Shown here: positions 1-10,800 of the stretch, one piece after another | How the letters are laid out: each line of letters starts with the position of its first letter | Numbering within the stretch: the first letter of the stretch is position 1 | From: Neurospora intermedia | Taxonomy: Eukaryota > Ascomycota > Sordariomycetes > Sordariales > Sordariaceae | Reading direction: 5' to 3' | Length of the DNA stretch: 64,000 nucleotides | NCBI GenBank assembly: GCA_037102815.1 | Contig: BTPP01000003.1 | Coordinates: 3,782,001-3,846,000 of the forward strand | Notes under the pieces: model-generated | Told to the model about the DNA's origin: nothing | The model's database searches: none | The model's input: only the letters and a program-made list of their open reading frames with translations | Translations under genes and position numbers: made by a program

Positions 1-1359
1 CTTTCGCTCATCCCCCAACGTGACGCCTTCATCACCGGCGGCCCACACACCCCGACCATTTTCTTCAACGTCTCGCCCGGCTCCGCCTCGCAAGAGGCGC
101 ACGACCGGCACGAGGCCGAAGCGACGATTGCTGTTCTGAGCCCCGAGCAGAGGCCGAAATTGGTATTCTGTTCCGGACCCGCCGAGATACCTGTAAAAGA
201 GCTAGGGATTGACAGGTTAGCGGTCAAGGTCATGCTTGATGACCTGGAAAGAAAGGGGTATCCGTTGGTGGTGAACCAGGAGACTCAGTGGTTTTTGAAT
301 AGCAAGGCTGGACTTGCTGAGTCGGGGCTTCCGACACCGAGGGCGGAGGTGGTTGATGTTGAGGGGTTTGTACCGCCGTTGGCGGGTGGGGAGTGTTGTG
401 AGGTTTGTCGGGCGGAGGATGATGTGGTGGGGAAAGGTGGCATGCGGTTTGTCCCTGCGGGGTGTAAAGGGGCCAGGGGACGGTGGGTGGGAGAGCAGAT
501 GAAGAGGATCGTGAAGAGTGTGGATGCTAGACAGACACCGTTTGTGTTCAAGACCCAACAGACGTTCGGCGGGGCGGGGACGTGGGTGGTTAGTGACGAG
601 GAAAAGAAGCGGGAGTTGGTGAAGAAGTTGATGGATGATGAGACCGGAGTGTTGAGGAAGCTTCTGTCGCAGGTGACTGCTAAAAATCAGCAGATGAAGC
701 CCGGGTCGGTGGTGCTAAGCGAGATGGTGCGCGACCCCGTGGGGGACTACGGGGTGACATTTTTGGTGAGAAAAGGAGGGGAGGCGACGTTTTTGGCGGC
801 GTCGGAGCAGATGATTAATGAGGATAATGCGTGGATTGGTAGTACGATAAATTACGCGCGCCAGGACACACTGAAGGAGAAGTTTGAGGGGATCATGGGG
901 CAGACTGCTGAGTGGGTGGGTAAGCATGGATACATTGGACCCGTGGGGATTGATGTTTTGGAGACGAAGGATTTTCCAAAGGATGAACTGGTTCAAGGGA
1001 ACGGCATTTCTTCCGCGGATGGCGAGAAGACGGCGCAGTATATTGTTGACTTGAACGTGAGGACGTCGGGATCACTGGCGTTGCCGTTGCTCAAAGGTCA
1101 CTTTACGAGCAGGGGTATGACTTGTGCGAGCAGTTTCTCTACCACGCTGCCGGGGTCGAGGAAGCAGTTTATGGAGACGTGGAGGGAGGAGTTTGAAACT
1201 GGGCGGATGCTGATCATGGCATGGTATGAGGATGATACAGGCAACGAGGAAAAGGAGGTGGAGAGTATTGGCGATGTGGTGGTGGGCGGGAAGGATGAGA
1301 AGGATTTGCAGGATCTGATGAAGAGGGTGAGGGAGAGTACTGAAGAGGTGACGTTTTGA
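1..1359 (+). CDS. ATP-grasp fold protein, 5' end cut by window edge
   Basis: One frame is open from base 1 to a TGA at 1357-1359, giving 452 residues without the true start, so the gene begins outside the window. The visible part has an ATP-grasp-like layout. A Gly-rich nucleotide loop (FGGAGTWVVS) follows FVFKTQQ. Then come a strand-rich stretch (VVLSEMVRDPVGDYG), the segment GYIGPVGIDVLE, and the late motif VDLNVRTSGS, where Asp, Asn and Arg would hold Mg-ATP. Such enzymes join a carboxylate to an amine or thiol through an acyl-phosphate. The substrate cannot be read from the sequence. It resembles fungal ATP-grasp proteins sometimes called solid-state-culture-specific, an assignment made from memory of the family. 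A Cys-rich patch (GGECCEVCRAEDD) is unusual. No intron is evident in the visible part. Confidence 0.75.
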   Translation, partial: LSLIPQRDAFITGGPHTPTIFFNVSPGSASQEAHDRHEAEATIAVLSPEQRPKLVFCSGPAEIPVKELGIDRLAVKVMLDDLERKGYPLVVNQETQWFLNSKAGLAESGLPTPRAEVVDVEGFVPPLAGGECCEVCRAEDDVVGKGGMRFVPAGCKGARGRWVGEQMKRIVKSVDARQTPFVFKTQQTFGGAGTWVVSDEEKKRELVKKLMDDETGVLRKLLSQVTAKNQQMKPGSVVLSEMVRDPVGDYGVTFLVRKGGEATFLAASEQMINEDNAWIGSTINYARQDTLKEKFEGIMGQTAEWVGKHGYIGPVGIDVLETKDFPKDELVQGNGISSADGEKTAQYIVDLNVRTSGSLALPLLKGHFTSRGMTCASSFSTTLPGSRKQFMETWREEFETGRMLIMAWYEDDTGNEEKEVESIGDVVVGGKDEKDLQDLMKRVRESTEEVTF

Positions 1360-2536
1360 AGTAGTTGGTACTGATGTAGTTGGTAAGATGTTGGTTCCTC
1401 TGGCGTTGATAGACATGGGTATAAGGACTCACTTCATCTACAACTTAGATGATTACCCTTATAGCATTCGATGTGGGAACTACCTCAGCATTAGGATTAT
1501 GTTATCTAATATGTAGCACCGAGGTTTCCTACGAATTGTTTGGTGTCCCCTACCCCCTTATGCCCCCCTCTAAGACATATAAACTGAGGCTACATACAAA
1601 TATCCAATCCCTTTGGTACAAATAGATGCAGTCAGACGCCATAAATCAAAGAAGGACGGTACGTGAGGCAGTTAATACCAATACTTGATAACCGAAGAGG
1701 ACTTGAAAACGGTTAGGTTATCTCTAAGTACCAAATCAGAGATGTTTTTTTTTTTTTGGTAAAGCAAACAGTTGATGTGATATTAAACCAGCTATGGGAA
1801 TCGTCAAATGAGTTTCTGGATGTCGAGCGATGTAGTCTGAAGGCGAGAAACTGGTTCACCTAAGACGCCTGAGAAAGTTCACACGCCCATCACCTTTCCT
1901 AGTTTGGGCCTTGCTGTATTTGTTACGACTCACTCAAGACCTTCGATAATTCAAATCATTGCTTGCAAACAAGCCTAGCGAAGTGTGCAGAAAGGAAACT
2001 CACTCGAGGAGAACCTAACATGGAAAGAACCGAATCGATCACAACCCATAATGGCACCAGAACCATTCATGATAGGAAAATGGCCACTTCCAACAGGTCA
2101 ATGACCGGGAGTAGACATCTTGCTAGAGCTCTTTGAAAACCCCTACCTCACCCCAAAAATCCTTCATGTCGGCGACTAAATCAGGCGCTTTGCTAACCCG
2201 ATTGCGCTTGGCTTTGTTGGTATGCGTTTTTTTGTGCTTTGATGTGCTGTGCTGTACTTCTCACGGCAGTTTTTCTCTTGAGTTGCTTATGGTCATGATG
2301 TGGCCGGATTGTCTAACAAACTTCTGGCTGTTTCACTTTTGAAGGTTCGTTATCTTCCAAGTCTACCTTCTCCATGGTTCTCATGGAATGGGATGGTGCG
2401 CAAGGTCTTTAGTCTGTTGTGCAAGTCATCACTCCATAGTCTCTTTTTCTACATCTTTCGGCTTATTTGTCACTGATTGTGGAAGTAAACAAAGACATAT
2501 TATTGTTCGTCGACCTCCGCCCTTCCCCTCGTCGCC
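1360..2536. other. non-coding stretch
   Basis: This is the region downstream of the ATP-grasp gene. Frames are short and broken on both strands. A T15 run lies near 1745. No RNA gene or repeat was recognised. Confidence 0.5.
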
Positions 2537-2827
2537 ATGGTCTTCGAATGGGTCATGGACAGCTTCTCCCCCATGGTGGTTATGAGTCTCTTCGCCGTCT
2601 TACGGATGCCATTCGGGCGTCTGCAGTTGCCCAAGCCCCAGTTTCATGCGCCTCATAACACCACTTCGAACCCTACCGTCGGCGCGTTGACATCCGAGTA
2701 TAACGTCGTGATTGCAGTGTATTTAACGTTCTGGGGGGTTTGCGTTGTTTGCATCTTTGTCTTTACCTGCAAGACTGATACCGTCCTTGCGCTATCGTAT
2801 GGTCTCTCGAAATTGAAGTTAGCGTAA
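2537..2827 (+). CDS. possible small membrane protein, 96 aa
   Basis: The ATG sits in a good context (cgtcgccATGG). The product has two hydrophobic stretches, a weak one around residues 11-25 and a clear one around 55-77 (VVIAVYLTFWGVCVVCIFVF), separated by a polar Pro/His/Asn segment. It ends with a Lys-containing tail. No domain is recognised. Its base composition is close to the surrounding intergenic DNA, so a chance ORF is a real possibility. It is listed because start context and a clear membrane segment coincide. Confidence 0.3.
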   Translation: MVFEWVMDSFSPMVVMSLFAVLRMPFGRLQLPKPQFHAPHNTTSNPTVGALTSEYNVVIAVYLTFWGVCVVCIFVFTCKTDTVLALSYGLSKLKLA

Positions 2828-4056
2828 TTAGTTTACACAGACGCAAGCAGAAATTAAGGGTGTTGGTCCCTCTTTGCTGCTTCTCTACATCCCTACCCCT
2901 ACTCACGCCTTCATCATGAGGTAATTACGCAAACTTCAACTTCAGGAGATCACACGATAATTCTTCTGCTGGTTATTATGGCTTGTTGAGCGCTGAGCGG
3001 GGCGTATTGGAGGGTTGATGAGGGGAGGTTTGAGGTGGTGGGGAGATTGCAGAAGGTGAGTTCTGCTCCCCTTCATTCAGGACAGATTTGATGATTACGT
3101 AAATGCTCCTTCTCTCTCCGTTCCAACCTTTCTTTCTTGAGCAAGGAGGCGGTGCTCTGCTGTTTGATGTAGCTCTTCTTCACATGTCTTTCATTATGAG
3201 ATGCGAATCACTGTGCAACTGCCTGTCGGCGATTTGAGCCAAACCTGGCCCAGGACTGGTGTTAATCTGGCAGCTGCGAAGCATCGCGACTGATGTAATG
3301 GCGAATGAGTGGGATTCGATTTGAGGAGAACCTATCTACGAGAATAATCGAGACTGGAGAGCGGTTGAGAAATAATCCATTGTACAGTGGAAGACGTTCA
3401 GTCATTGATGCATACCCCCAATAACTCGGGGCAGTCTGGCAACTCCATCAAATTTGCAATGCACTCTGCATAGTAGTATAATCCCGAGGCGCTGTATGTA
3501 TCCATCATGCACATCAAGCCGGCGTGTCCAAGTAGATTAGCTGGATAGGATGATGGTCCATTGGACCTCCCGTGCCTCTGACGTTTTACTAACGGCTGAT
3601 GATCGATGGATACTACTTAAAATCATGGGATCTCTTTCTCGAAGTCTCAGCTGTTACAAGGAAAGCACCTTCACAGAGACGGGGTCTCTCCGCTTTCTTG
3701 CATCACTTTCGCCTTTGCGATCCAAACTGAGTGTTCATGTCGTCGCTGTGCAGCTGTTGCAACTTCCCAGGGTCCACTGTCTCACAAGTCCACCGATGGG
3801 CGGAGGTCCGCAGTGGGGTCAAGGTGACAGGCAGGCACCGGGGCTGCTTCCCTGCCGCTAGACGCTGATTCGCCGGTTCCCCTCAAATTCGATGAAAAGG
3901 GAAGGCGCACCAGCACGAATTTCGTCAGTGGTTGCAGGGGTCCTAGAATCGATTTCGTCATGACTTTCAGTATTCTCCGTCGCTCTTACCACTGCAATAA
4001 GTTAGGATGATCTCGATGGGATGCATTGTTGACTTCCATGCCTGCATGAACTTCAG
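2828..4056. other. upstream region of the SDR gene
   Basis: No frame here reads convincingly as protein. The stretch leads into the TATA-like element at 4057 and is taken as the long promoter of the dehydrogenase gene. Confidence 0.45.
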
Positions 4057-4065
4057 TATAAAATA
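4057..4065 (+). promoter_or_regulatory. TATA-like box of the SDR gene
   Basis: TATAAAATA lies 55 bp before the first ATG of the dehydrogenase gene and is followed by a C/T-rich leader, a common fungal core-promoter layout. Confidence 0.5.
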
Positions 4066-4119
4066 AGTTTCCTCTCTCGAGATTCACCTTTCCCCCCTTT
4101 CCTTTCCTGACCTTAGACA

Positions 4120-5199
4120 ATGATTCAATCTCTACCCACACGCTTCCTCAGACCCTCCACCAGGACTCTTCTTTCCATAACCAGAACAAGAGCACTTAAA
4201 ACCACTGCACGAACTACTCTAGCGACTGCGATTAGTTCATCCAAACCTTCCAGAACCAATCTCCCATCCTCTCTCCACCAACAATCTTACACAATGTCGA
4301 CCGGAACCAAATCGGCCTCCGCTGCCAGCCACGCGGAGCTGAACCGCAACTCCCTCTTCAACCTCGCGGGCCGCGTCGCCCTCGTAACCGGCGGTGGCAC
4401 TGGCATCGGGCTTATGGCCACACAAGCTCTCGCCGTCAACGGCGCCAAGGTGTATATCGCCGGCCGCAACAAGGAGAAGCTGGACAAGGTGGTGGAGATC
4501 TACAACAAGGACGTCGAGGGCGAGATCATCGCCCTGCAGGCAGACGTGACTAAGAAGGAGGACATTGCCGCTCTGGTCAAGGAGATCGAATCCCGCGAGA
4601 AGTGTCTCTGCATCTTGGTCAACAACGCCGGCATTTCCAGCTCGAGCGTAACCACCGAGGCCAGCGACCCCAAGGAGCTCAAGCACAACTTGTTTGATAA
4701 CGAGAACGCTACTTTTGACGACTGGACGGAGACATACCGTACCAATGTGGCTAGCATTTACTTCATGACCTCCGCATTTTTGCCCCTCCTACAAGCTAGC
4801 ACCGAGCGCCACCCAGGCTGGTCCGGCACAGTGGTCAACATCAGCAGCATCAGCGGCCAGGTCAAGTCAGCCCAGCACCACTTTAGCTACAACGCTAGCA
4901 AGGCAGCGGCCGTTCATCTGAACCGCATGCTAGCCGCCGAGATTGCCAACGCCGGGCTCAAGATTCGCATCAACAGCATTGCGCCTGGTGTCTTCCCTAG
5001 CGAGATGACGGCCGAGGAGAGCGACGAGTTCCAGAAGAGCCATATCCCCAAGGAGAAGTATGAGGACAAGTTCCCGAGTGCTCGCCCTGGCCGCGATATC
5101 GATATGGCGCAGGCGGTACTAGCGTTGGTGTCAAACCAGTTCATCAATGGCGAGACGTTGGCCGTTGATGGTGGGTACAAGTTGGCTGCTGGACTCTAA
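4120..5199 (+). CDS. short-chain dehydrogenase/reductase, probable mitochondrial presequence
   Basis: This is an intronless gene of 359 aa. It is a classical NAD(P)-dependent SDR: cofactor motif TGGGTGIG at residues 90-97, NNAG at 168-171, catalytic Ser in NISSISG (about 243), and YNASK with Tyr257 and Lys261. A C-terminal segment (FINGETLAVDGGY) closes the fold, as in fungal rhamnolipid-type/3-oxoacyl-reductase-like SDRs. The first 58 residues are rich in Arg, Ser and Thr with no acidic residue, like a mitochondrial targeting peptide. A second in-frame ATG at 4294 (MSTGTKS) would give a 301-aa cytosolic form beginning just before the fold. Arg in AGRNKEK after strand 2 suggests NADPH preference (inference). 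The substrate is unknown. Codon use is strongly GC3-biased, suggesting good expression. Confidence 0.9.
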   Translation: MIQSLPTRFLRPSTRTLLSITRTRALKTTARTTLATAISSSKPSRTNLPSSLHQQSYTMSTGTKSASAASHAELNRNSLFNLAGRVALVTGGGTGIGLMATQALAVNGAKVYIAGRNKEKLDKVVEIYNKDVEGEIIALQADVTKKEDIAALVKEIESREKCLCILVNNAGISSSSVTTEASDPKELKHNLFDNENATFDDWTETYRTNVASIYFMTSAFLPLLQASTERHPGWSGTVVNISSISGQVKSAQHHFSYNASKAAAVHLNRMLAAEIANAGLKIRINSIAPGVFPSEMTAEESDEFQKSHIPKEKYEDKFPSARPGRDIDMAQAVLALVSNQFINGETLAVDGGYKLAAGL

Positions 5200-6677
5200 A
5201 AGGGGGTTTGATAATGTTAATGTTAATGGAGGAAGGGATGTTATTTGATGACATGATTGCATGTATGATAGCGTGTTATCCTGTTCGTGTGTGGTAGCGT
5301 GCCCCAGGGACAGAACATCCGGCTAGAGGCTGGATGGAGGTCTATTTACCTAGCATTGTGATGCAAGGTGTAATGAAGTATGACATTTACCTTTTTGACA
5401 TCAATTACCATGCCATGAATCATGCAAACTCAGCCACTGTGTTCTTCGTTGTACATATTACCATTACAAATGCCACGTCTATCCGAAAAAATTGTTTCGC
5501 CTCCCTACGTACTAAAATCATGTTGGTTTGTAATCAGCGCGGGTCCAGAGAATCCGGAAGGATTGCTCCTAAGAATTACCCTGTCAACCGAACTACGACA
5601 CATGTAAAATCCAAATCCATCATCCACACTCAAATCGAGCTGCATTGATCTACCATGTGCGCCCAGTCCGAGGCAAAGTGCTAAAATCTCTATTACGGGG
5701 AGGACTTTGTGAACGGCATTGGCGCAAAGCACTTGGATTAAGATAACTACGTGTATCAAGCGACAGTCTGCTACCATCATCCTCTTACAAGTCGATTTGA
5801 TTTTGATGTTCAATTGAAAGCACATCGATGTTCACCATCAATAAAGCAAATCTTCACGAGGTAAATTGCGTCTGTTGATTTGATCTCATTCATTCCATCA
5901 TAAAACGCTGTTCAATAGCTACATTCCCGCGCTGTCCATCATCAACGTGTAGACCGTTCACTTATAAAAACAAAGTGGATGGCACAGCTTCTACCCATGT
6001 GCTAGGCCAAGTAAAAGCAAATCATATGGAACAAAGAAAATGGGGGTATAATGTCGTTAAAACCGTTAGCAGTCTTCCTCCTCCCTCCAGTCCCTCCATA
6101 TTGTGCTATGTTGTCCATCTCCGGTGACATGCAAAAGAGTAAGTAACAGAAATCCTTCCTTTCTCCCTTTCCGTAATTGACCGATTCCATGAAGAAAATC
6201 CCGTGAACAAAATTTCTCCGAAGCGAAAGGGGTCAGGCTGTCCCAGACAAAGCAAGAAAAAAAAAAAAAAAATGTCGTGATACGAGTGAGCCAGGGAGGA
6301 AAAACCAAAGCCAGGGCCTACTGACCAAACCAACCGACCCAATCGATAATGATCGTTAAGTACAAGCCATGAAAATGCAAAAGTGTTCGTTATGTGATCA
6401 GGAGCAATTTGAAAAAGAAAAAGAAAGAGAAAAGCAATAACTAGTGCAAGAAAGTAGAGTGATTCCACAAGCCAAACTCCGGGGGTATATCCAGGGCCAT
6501 GAAAAGGGGGTAAAATCCCGAACCAAGTCATCAATCTAGCCAGCCGTTTCACCAACCATACCAGTGAGTGGGGTGTACCATGCGCCAGGAAAATGCCAAA
6601 ATGAGCAACCGTGGAAATGGCAAGTTATGAAAGACAACCCGATTGGACAGAACCATTGCATCCAGGACTGGAGCCTC
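5200..6677. other. convergent intergenic region
   Basis: This region lies between the 3' ends of the SDR (plus) and SWIRM (minus) genes and should hold both 3' UTRs. An A18 run lies near 6254. Open frames here, including a 149-codon one on the minus strand, are hydrophobic and low-complexity with no domain. Confidence 0.5.
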
Positions 6678-7886
6678 TCAGTTATACAGAAACCTCTCAA
6701 TGTGCTTAGGGTCAAGCCAGCCAACCCTTTCGTACGCCGTCCACAGCTTCGATGCCTTGTTCACATCGATCTTGCACGCTTGCTGAGCGTCTGTCTTGCG
6801 AAACTCCTTGCCAATTTTGGCACACTCAATGCGTCTCATGAAGATGCGCCTCTTGCTCGTGAGATAGGTCGCACAATCCAGGCGAAGGGCGGCGGCAAGG
6901 CTGAGCTCCTCATCATGGAGAAGGGCCCTATTGGGATCTTTGCTCAAGTCAAGCGCGTTACCCTTCCAGTCGACCTTCAGACAGCCGGGTGTGTTGGGCA
7001 GCGTCAAAATACTGGGTGTGTAGTCGGGAAGAGCGTCGAAATCCTTGTCCTCCCTGTTTGGTGCCACTGTTCGCACCCTAGGTTCAGGTGTGGCGCTAAC
7101 ACGTGCCGTCTGTCGAGAGTGCGTAGGAGTTGCCCGAATCGGTCGAGGGTTTTGGGCCGGTGCCTTGGTGACTCTGGGCTTCTGAACGCGGCCAATGCTG
7201 CTGGTTCTCGCCACCTGAGGTCTCGGAGCCGGAGCCGGAGGTTGAGCAGCGGGCAAAATTGTTGGAAGCTTGTTAACCATGGGCCGTGCTTTCCCATGGT
7301 TCTTCTTGTCAGCTCGCAGATACTGGCGCTCCTTGCGAAGCCAGTCCCGAGGATCATTCTGCCACATCTTCAGGCACTCCGACTTGAAAAAGAGCACCAG
7401 CTCGTACTCCTCCGGCTTCGGGGGCGATGTGGCGCGTACAATGCTCTGGGGTCGAGAAGCAATGTGATTGTTGACCAAGTCATCGAGCGGCTCGGCTGAA
7501 GGAACCGATGGGACGAAGAGCGGCTCAGAAGGAGGACTGGCAGCGGATTCGGGAGCAGGATATAGGATCGGGTCGTTGTCCGAAATGGAAAGGCGAGGGT
7601 CCGTTGTAATTGAGTTTCTCGCCCTAGTATAGGGGGAGATGGGAGGAGATATGGGCGGGTTCGGTCCCAGCTGCCTGCTTGCAGCGGACATGGGCTTTGA
7701 GGGTGGCATTGCGGCGTCACGAAGGTTGAATGTCTCGTAAGGAGCTGGACCAGGAGGAGACATGAGGTTGCTGATGTCAAACGGCCGCTTGGGCTTGGAA
7801 GAAGTCGAAGTGGATGACATTGGCATCATAGTGTAATCCATTGGGAACAATGCTGGCTGTAGGACTTTGTCGTTCTTGCCAGACAT
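6678..7886 (-). CDS. SWIRM-domain protein (Fun19/Laf2 type)
   Basis: One exon; start chosen at the ATG at 7886 (MSGKNDKVLQPALFP), giving 402 aa. The frame stays open upstream to 8084, but that part looks like leader sequence. The first two thirds are disordered, rich in Pro, Ser and Arg. The last ~120 residues form a SWIRM domain: a leader (YTPSILTLPNTPGCLKVDWKG), a helix with DEELSLAAALRL, the long helix TYLTSKRRIFMRR, and the recognition part KASKLWTAYERVGWL. SWIRM domains bind DNA or nucleosomes in chromatin complexes. Small fungal members such as budding-yeast Fun19 and fission-yeast Laf2 associate with histone-modifying machinery. A nuclear chromatin role is inferred from the family. Confidence 0.82.
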   Translation of the reverse strand: MSGKNDKVLQPALFPMDYTMMPMSSTSTSSKPKRPFDISNLMSPPGPAPYETFNLRDAAMPPSKPMSAASRQLGPNPPISPPISPYTRARNSITTDPRLSISDNDPILYPAPESAASPPSEPLFVPSVPSAEPLDDLVNNHIASRPQSIVRATSPPKPEEYELVLFFKSECLKMWQNDPRDWLRKERQYLRADKKNHGKARPMVNKLPTILPAAQPPAPAPRPQVARTSSIGRVQKPRVTKAPAQNPRPIRATPTHSRQTARVSATPEPRVRTVAPNREDKDFDALPDYTPSILTLPNTPGCLKVDWKGNALDLSKDPNRALLHDEELSLAAALRLDCATYLTSKRRIFMRRIECAKIGKEFRKTDAQQACKIDVNKASKLWTAYERVGWLDPKHIERFLYN

Positions 7887-10800
7887 TATGGCAAGGTTTG
7901 TTGCCCTTTGTGAGATGCTGAGGGATGGAATGTTCGTCCTGCTGACTTTGGAAGGAGCGTAGTACTTGAAAACGTCTCGGGCGGATATCGACGGTTGATG
8001 GGAGATGTATGGAAGGACTGGTTCGTGGATTTTGTATGGTGGTGTTCTTCGGATGGGTGGCGAACGATGGGTTGATAGCGTCAATGGGTGACGAAGATCA
8101 AGGACCGATAGGGTTTATGAGTCGAGCTGGTGCCTGGCATGAGCTTCAATGGCAGTGACTGGTGGACTGGGAAGATCCTTGACGGTTCCAATCGGTCGCG
8201 AAGATGATAGCCGTCCGGAAAAAGTTGTAGAAGAGGAAGAAGCCGACAGTGTTCCTGGTGATCAAGAGGCGTTTAAGAACAGTCGGGCAACGTCAGGCAG
8301 CCAGTGCTTTGTGCGATTGTTGTTTGGGCAATTATTGTTCGTCAGTGTTTGAATAGCGTTGAATGGCCGGATAAGGCCTGCGTTTTGCTGTCAATTCGAC
8401 GAGTGCTACACAATGCGAGCCAACACTACATGATCCTGCGTCTGGGTATTGTGCGATGTCTTCCTTATTGTTCGAGATGCTTGCCACCATTCGTTGCCAT
8501 TCGGGTTGGCGGGGGGGTGGTTGAGGGTATCGAAGTGGAACAATAGGAACGTCTCTATTCTGGGCCCCGGTAGCAAGTGTGGAGTAGTGGTTTGAGATTC
8601 CAGCGGCCGGGACTTGGTCTGGTGCTGAGATGACAGTTGAGGTCCAGTCAAAGTTCGGGCTGCGCTGCGTTTTAACGGTGCACCGTGCAGCCCCAGTCTA
8701 GCGCCCCGCTGCTAGGGGTTGGTAGGGACACTTTGTATTAGTAACGGGATGGAAGGTAACCTTGATGAGATCCCGTCCGTCAATAGAATCGAAGCAGCTG
8801 GAACCCAAGAGGGGAAGGCTTGCGTCGGCGGAGCAGGCAGTGCTTCCCAATTGAAACCTGAATAGTAGCGATAGCTGAAGAGCGTTCATCCAATTGACAA
8901 GTCAGCTATGTAAGTCAATGGGAAGTAACAATAGCAAAAATTGGAATGGTGGCGGGGTGGAGGGTGAGACGGTGGAAGAGAAAGAAAGAGGGGAGATTTT
9001 GCAAAAGAGGTAGCAGAGCAAGCAGAAGTAGGAAACCGAAGAGAGGCAACGGCCCAGGGCGGCAGGGCATACGGGCATGTAGAAAGGATGCCGGGCATGT
9101 GCAAAACATGCGGCACTACAGCCAGAAGGAGCGGGCCACCCCCTCCCACTGCCATGCCTCCCTCTCTGCCTGCTTCCGCTCACCTTCACATCGCCGCCGA
9201 CAGGGAGATGCACCAAAAGTTCCATGTCGAACTGTGTCGGTACCTCCTGCCACGCGGGGGCATAAGCGGCCAAGGTACCCAAGCCAGCAAGATGTACCTG
9301 GACAAGTATTGTGTAAGTACTTGAACTAGGTACCCCAACTTCACAGTCCGTCGGTAATCCGATTAGGATGGATGCGTGCGGGATATGCGATGCGATACAG
9401 GTTACACACCGTCGGACCCAAAGATAAAGAAGGTCTGTGACCGTCCCCATCACAGCCAGGGCAGCTGAGACTCAGCATGATATTGATTTGTCGCAATGGC
9501 AATGCTTTCTTGGTTCCCGTCAACTGGAACTTATGGATCCTGACCTCATCAAGTCATCACCTTCCCATTATCCCATACAAATTCTGGCTGCTGCTCTCGC
9601 TTTCGATGCTAGGCTTCAAGCGACTGACGCGGCCATTGTAGAACCTCACCTCTGCTGGGGCACGGAAACCCAAACAGTGGGGCAGAGGGCATGGGGCGCT
9701 TACACTTGATTGAGCTGAGCATCCTGGGGGACCTGAGCAGGCTAAGTGCAAACATAGGTACTACTACATACCTTATGGATCCCTTCATCACTCACCATGT
9801 TCGCTCTTTTTCGCGGGGGGACTCGTGTGTCTGTTCACTGTGTTTCCCAAGTTCCAACGTCTTCTTCTTCTTCTGCTGCTGCTGCCTTGCTTTGCCAATT
9901 GATGCACTGTTGGATTGCGAAAGAGTCATTCGCTGACCTTTGGAGTCACCCTCTTCCTTCACAGGGTTGCCACGCCCCGGTCCGTAAGCCATTGAAGCCC
10001 GCTTCAGAGCAAGCCGTGACTTGGGACGCAGCCAATCCGGTGATCACCTGCACGCACTGTAACTACACATATCCCTATCAGTAAGGCAAGACTGAGACAT
10101 GGCATGGCACAAAGTCCGGTCAGGTACATCCTTGAACTTAGTTTGAGAGTTAGTACCTGGTGGTGCTGTTCACAAACCGGCCATGGACTCTGAAGCGATG
10201 ATCAATCGGTGCCATTGGAGCCTCAAACCCTGGCGCAGATCAAGCCAGCCGAAGGGAAGCAAAGCATGCCAGTTTGTTCCAATAGCTCCATGATTTCCAA
10301 AACTCTGCGTACACGTATTGTAAGTTGTCACACGTCTCTGCCGACAGTAGAGCTTGAACATCAGCTAACATTTGCTTTGTCCACTACAATGCGTAGTGAG
10401 GCATCTCTTGCTCTTGCGATGGACGAATTTGCTGCAATGTCGTACAGATGATTAACATCGATTGCCACGGTTGATTAGAGAAACTTCATTTTGTTTCCGA
10501 TCGTTGAGAAATCGGTGCCGCCTCCTGCAAAGGCCAGACGGGAAGGGAGTTTATTGGAGGTGTTTGTGAGAGCCTCAACGTAACAGCGAGATGGTGTCGG
10601 CTGTGGCGGGAACCATGCTAGCAACGACATGGTCTGCGAGTTCGATTGATGATATGATGACCCATTGGCAGAGACCACGCTTCTGGAGTTTTCAAAACTC
10701 ACTTCATCATCCAAGCATGCCTCTTTATTTGATGCAATACCTCTCGCTGTCGTGATGAGGCCTGGCTTTCGGCGAGCATGAACTTCCGAATGCGTCCGGT

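Noticed and set aside
3890-3930. tRNA-like sequence with GGTTCCCCTCAAATTCG
   Set aside because: No matching acceptor stem or anticodon arm could be folded around it.
6106-6555. 149-codon minus-strand frame after the SWIRM gene
   Set aside because: Phe/Leu-rich translation of A-rich 3' flanking DNA with no start context or domain.
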